The notes under the pieces are model-generated. The model was not told where the DNA came from and did no database searches. It saw nothing but the letters and a program-made list of their open reading frames with translations. From NCBI GenBank assembly GCA_018064165.1, contig JAGOZV010000026.1, positions 1 to 7,257 of the forward strand: 7,257 bases of DNA, read 5' to 3'. This stretch comes from Candidatus Saccharimonadota bacterium. Lineage in GTDB: Bacteria > Patescibacteriota > Saccharimonadia > Saccharimonadales > Saccharimonadaceae. Shown here piece by piece: positions 5,915 to 7,257 of the stretch; position 1 is the first letter of the stretch; each line of letters begins with the position of its first letter. The translations under genes were made by a program, and so were the position numbers.

Positions 5915-7072
5915 ATGGCTATTGAAGAAATTAACTTAAAGCAACTAACATTGGCAGTGCGTACTATTGCTGAAGAAAAAAATCTACCAGAAGAAACAGT
6001 TTTAGACGTTATAGAACAAGCTATTGCTTCTGCGTGGCGACGCGATAATGGCGAACGAGATCAAGAGGTTCGCGCAGAATTAAACATTAACGACGGTTCT
6101 GCTACAGTGTTTGTTCGTCGCGAAGTTGTTGAAGAAGCTGGCTCAGATGCGGTTGAGATAAACTTATCAGATGCTAAGAAAATTAATCCAGATGTAGAAA
6201 TCGGCGATTTCATAGAAGATAAATATGAAGTGTTTGGTTTTGGCCGGGTGGCTGCGCAAACTGCAAAGCAAGTAGTTCTACAAAGGCTTCGCGAAGCAGA
6301 GCGAGAGGTAGTTTTGGCAGAATACGAAGATAAAATTGGCACATTAGTAAATGGCGTAGTGCAACGAGTAGAGCCAAAATTAGTAAGAATAGACTTAGGC
6401 AAAGCCGTGGGGATTATGCCATTGTCAGAGCAAATTCAAGGCGAATATTATACAATTGGTTCTCGTCTTCGCGTGTACATAAAAGATATTGAACGAGAAA
6501 ACCGTGGTCCACAACTAATTTTAAGTCGTGGTAATGAAGCTTTTATTGAAGAATTATTTAAACAAGAGGTTCCAGAAATTGAAACGGGTGCAGTAGAAAT
6601 TAAAAATGTTGCTCGTGAAGCAGGAAGACGAACAAAGTTGGCCGTTATTAGCAACGTTCCTGGTGTAGACCCTGTAGGAACATTTGTTGGTGGTCATGGA
6701 ACTCGTGTGCAATCTGTTATGAATGAAATTGGCGATCAGGAGAAAATTGATATTGTTCCTTTCAGTGAAGATCCTGCAGTCTTTATTGCTAATGCCATTA
6801 GTCCTGCAGAGGTTGTTTCGGTAGAAATTAACGAAGAAGATAAAAAAGCAAAAGTTTTTGTTACAGAAGATCAACAATCAATTGCTATTGGTCGCGCTGG
6901 TCAAAATGTTCGTTTGGCAAGTCGTTTAACAGGCTACGAGTTAGATATTGAGCGAAAAGAGCCAATAGCTAAAGCGGCTCCAGCGCAACGTAAAAATATT
7001 GAAGACAGTTTATTCAGTGCTATTGAAGAATCTGATTCAGATGACGCTGAAAACACAGAGACTGAAAATTAA
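5915..7072 (+). CDS. nusA: Transcription termination/antitermination factor NusA
   Basis: NusA binds RNA polymerase and nascent RNA and modulates pausing, intrinsic termination and antitermination. The 385-residue protein has the standard core: an N-terminal polymerase-binding domain (about 1-136), an S1 domain (about 138-205, beginning near GTLVNGVVQRVEPKLVRIDLG), KH1 (about 206-283, with VDPVGTFVGGHGTRVQ containing the GGHG loop at 259-262), and KH2 (about 286-346, opening near DPAVFIANAISPAEV and with GRAG at 326-329). The protein ends in a short acidic tail (about 362-385) and lacks the two extra C-terminal repeats found in E. coli NusA, as in most non-proteobacterial forms. The usual neighbours rimP (upstream) and ylxR/infB (downstream) are absent; a ClpC-like gene follows 16 bp after the stop. 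An upstream hairpin raises the possibility of autogenous control. Confidence 0.97.
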   Translation: MAIEEINLKQLTLAVRTIAEEKNLPEETVLDVIEQAIASAWRRDNGERDQEVRAELNINDGSATVFVRREVVEEAGSDAVEINLSDAKKINPDVEIGDFIEDKYEVFGFGRVAAQTAKQVVLQRLREAEREVVLAEYEDKIGTLVNGVVQRVEPKLVRIDLGKAVGIMPLSEQIQGEYYTIGSRLRVYIKDIERENRGPQLILSRGNEAFIEELFKQEVPEIETGAVEIKNVAREAGRRTKLAVISNVPGVDPVGTFVGGHGTRVQSVMNEIGDQEKIDIVPFSEDPAVFIANAISPAEVVSVEINEEDKKAKVFVTEDQQSIAIGRAGQNVRLASRLTGYELDIERKEPIAKAAPAQRKNIEDSLFSAIEESDSDDAENTETEN

Positions 7073-7078
7073 TTAGAG

Positions 7079-7084
7079 AGGAGG
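7079..7084 (+). promoter_or_regulatory. Strong Shine-Dalgarno site of the ClpC-like gene
   Basis: AGGAGG is a full consensus match, 4 nt before the ATG at 7089 and entirely within the 16-bp gap after nusA. It is the strongest ribosome binding site in the window and implies co-transcription with nusA. Confidence 0.75.
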
Positions 7085-7088
7085 GCTA

Positions 7089-7257
7089 ATGTCAGACGAT
7101 TTTTCGGAATTTATTTCGCATCTAACTGATAACGCTCGTACAAGCATTCATCAAGCGGGGCTTATAGCTCATCAATACGGAAGTTTGTATGTTGGCACAG
7201 AGCATCTTTTGCTTGGCCTGTTGGCGCAAGGTTCTTCAGTGGGAGCGAAAATGCTAG
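7089..7257 (+). CDS. ClpC-like ATP-dependent Clp protease ATPase subunit, N-terminal fragment
   Basis: Only the first 56 codons are present and the gene runs off the window. They match the first Clp N-terminal repeat, the adaptor and substrate-binding region of ClpC/ClpA-class AAA+ unfoldases: FSEFISHLTDNARTSIHQAG, then YVGTEHLLLGLLAQGSSVGAKML, where the GTEHLLLGLL signature is most typical of ClpC. With ClpP such proteins unfold and degrade damaged or tagged proteins. The ATPase domains are not visible, so ClpC is preferred over ClpA or ClpB only on this N-terminal pattern. It is probably the second gene of the nusA operon. Confidence 0.85.
   Translation, partial: MSDDFSEFISHLTDNARTSIHQAGLIAHQYGSLYVGTEHLLLGLLAQGSSVGAKML

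Noticed and set aside
6061..6877. Minus-strand ORFs opposite nusA (6061-6402, 6448-6654, 6554-6877)
   Set aside because: They overlap each other and a well-supported NusA, are Ser/Thr/Arg- or Asn/Phe-rich as typical of antisense frames, and have no family signature.

Overview
The window looks like an ordinary chromosomal stretch of a streamlined, AT-rich bacterium, most likely Candidatus Saccharibacteria (TM7) or a close Patescibacteria/CPR relative. That is an inference. It rests on very tight gene packing, a type IV pilus motor gene beside a large pilin-like protein, a fused RNase HII-YraN protein, a big cytoplasmic M1 aminopeptidase, and an anchored nuclease of a type common in Actinobacteria (the usual hosts of Saccharibacteria). 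All genes read correctly with TGA as stop, so this is not one of the recoded (TGA = Gly) CPR lineages.

Layout: the first 127 bases are the 3' end of a PilB/GspE-type pilus assembly ATPase. Next comes a prepilin-like protein with a long C-terminal beta-rich extension (189-1010). Ribosomal protein L19 (1107-1550) and an RNase HII-YraN fusion (1555-2553) form a tight operon. An M1 zinc aminopeptidase (5084-2556, minus strand) converges on it with only 2 bp between the stop codons. A membrane-anchored or secreted HNH (DUF1524/GmrSD C-terminal type) nuclease (5107-5808) is divergent from the aminopeptidase, with 22 bp between the two ATGs. NusA (5915-7072) follows, and the window ends inside the N-terminal domain of a ClpC-like ATPase (7089 onward). 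No rRNA, tRNA, CRISPR, insertion sequence or other mobile element was seen. No gene-free stretch exceeds about 110 bp.

Two kinds of gene start are visible. The pilin, aminopeptidase and nuclease each have a TATAAT/TACAAT box followed by exactly 6 nt and then ATG, which puts the expected transcription start on the A of the start codon (leaderless mRNA). L19, NusA and ClpC instead have 5' leaders or Shine-Dalgarno-like sequences. The aminopeptidase and nuclease -10 boxes overlap by 2 bp on opposite strands and make a compact bidirectional promoter. The nusA leader holds a GC-rich hairpin plus T-run between promoter and start codon, which may be a terminator for the nuclease gene or an attenuator of nusA.

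Functionally the window mixes housekeeping genes (translation, transcript elongation, DNA/RNA hybrid repair, protein quality control) with genes that suit a scavenging or epibiotic life: pilus and adhesin-like pilin, external nuclease, and peptide breakdown. No completely new defence or mobile system is evident. The most interesting signals are promoter architecture, the two fused proteins and the nusA leader.
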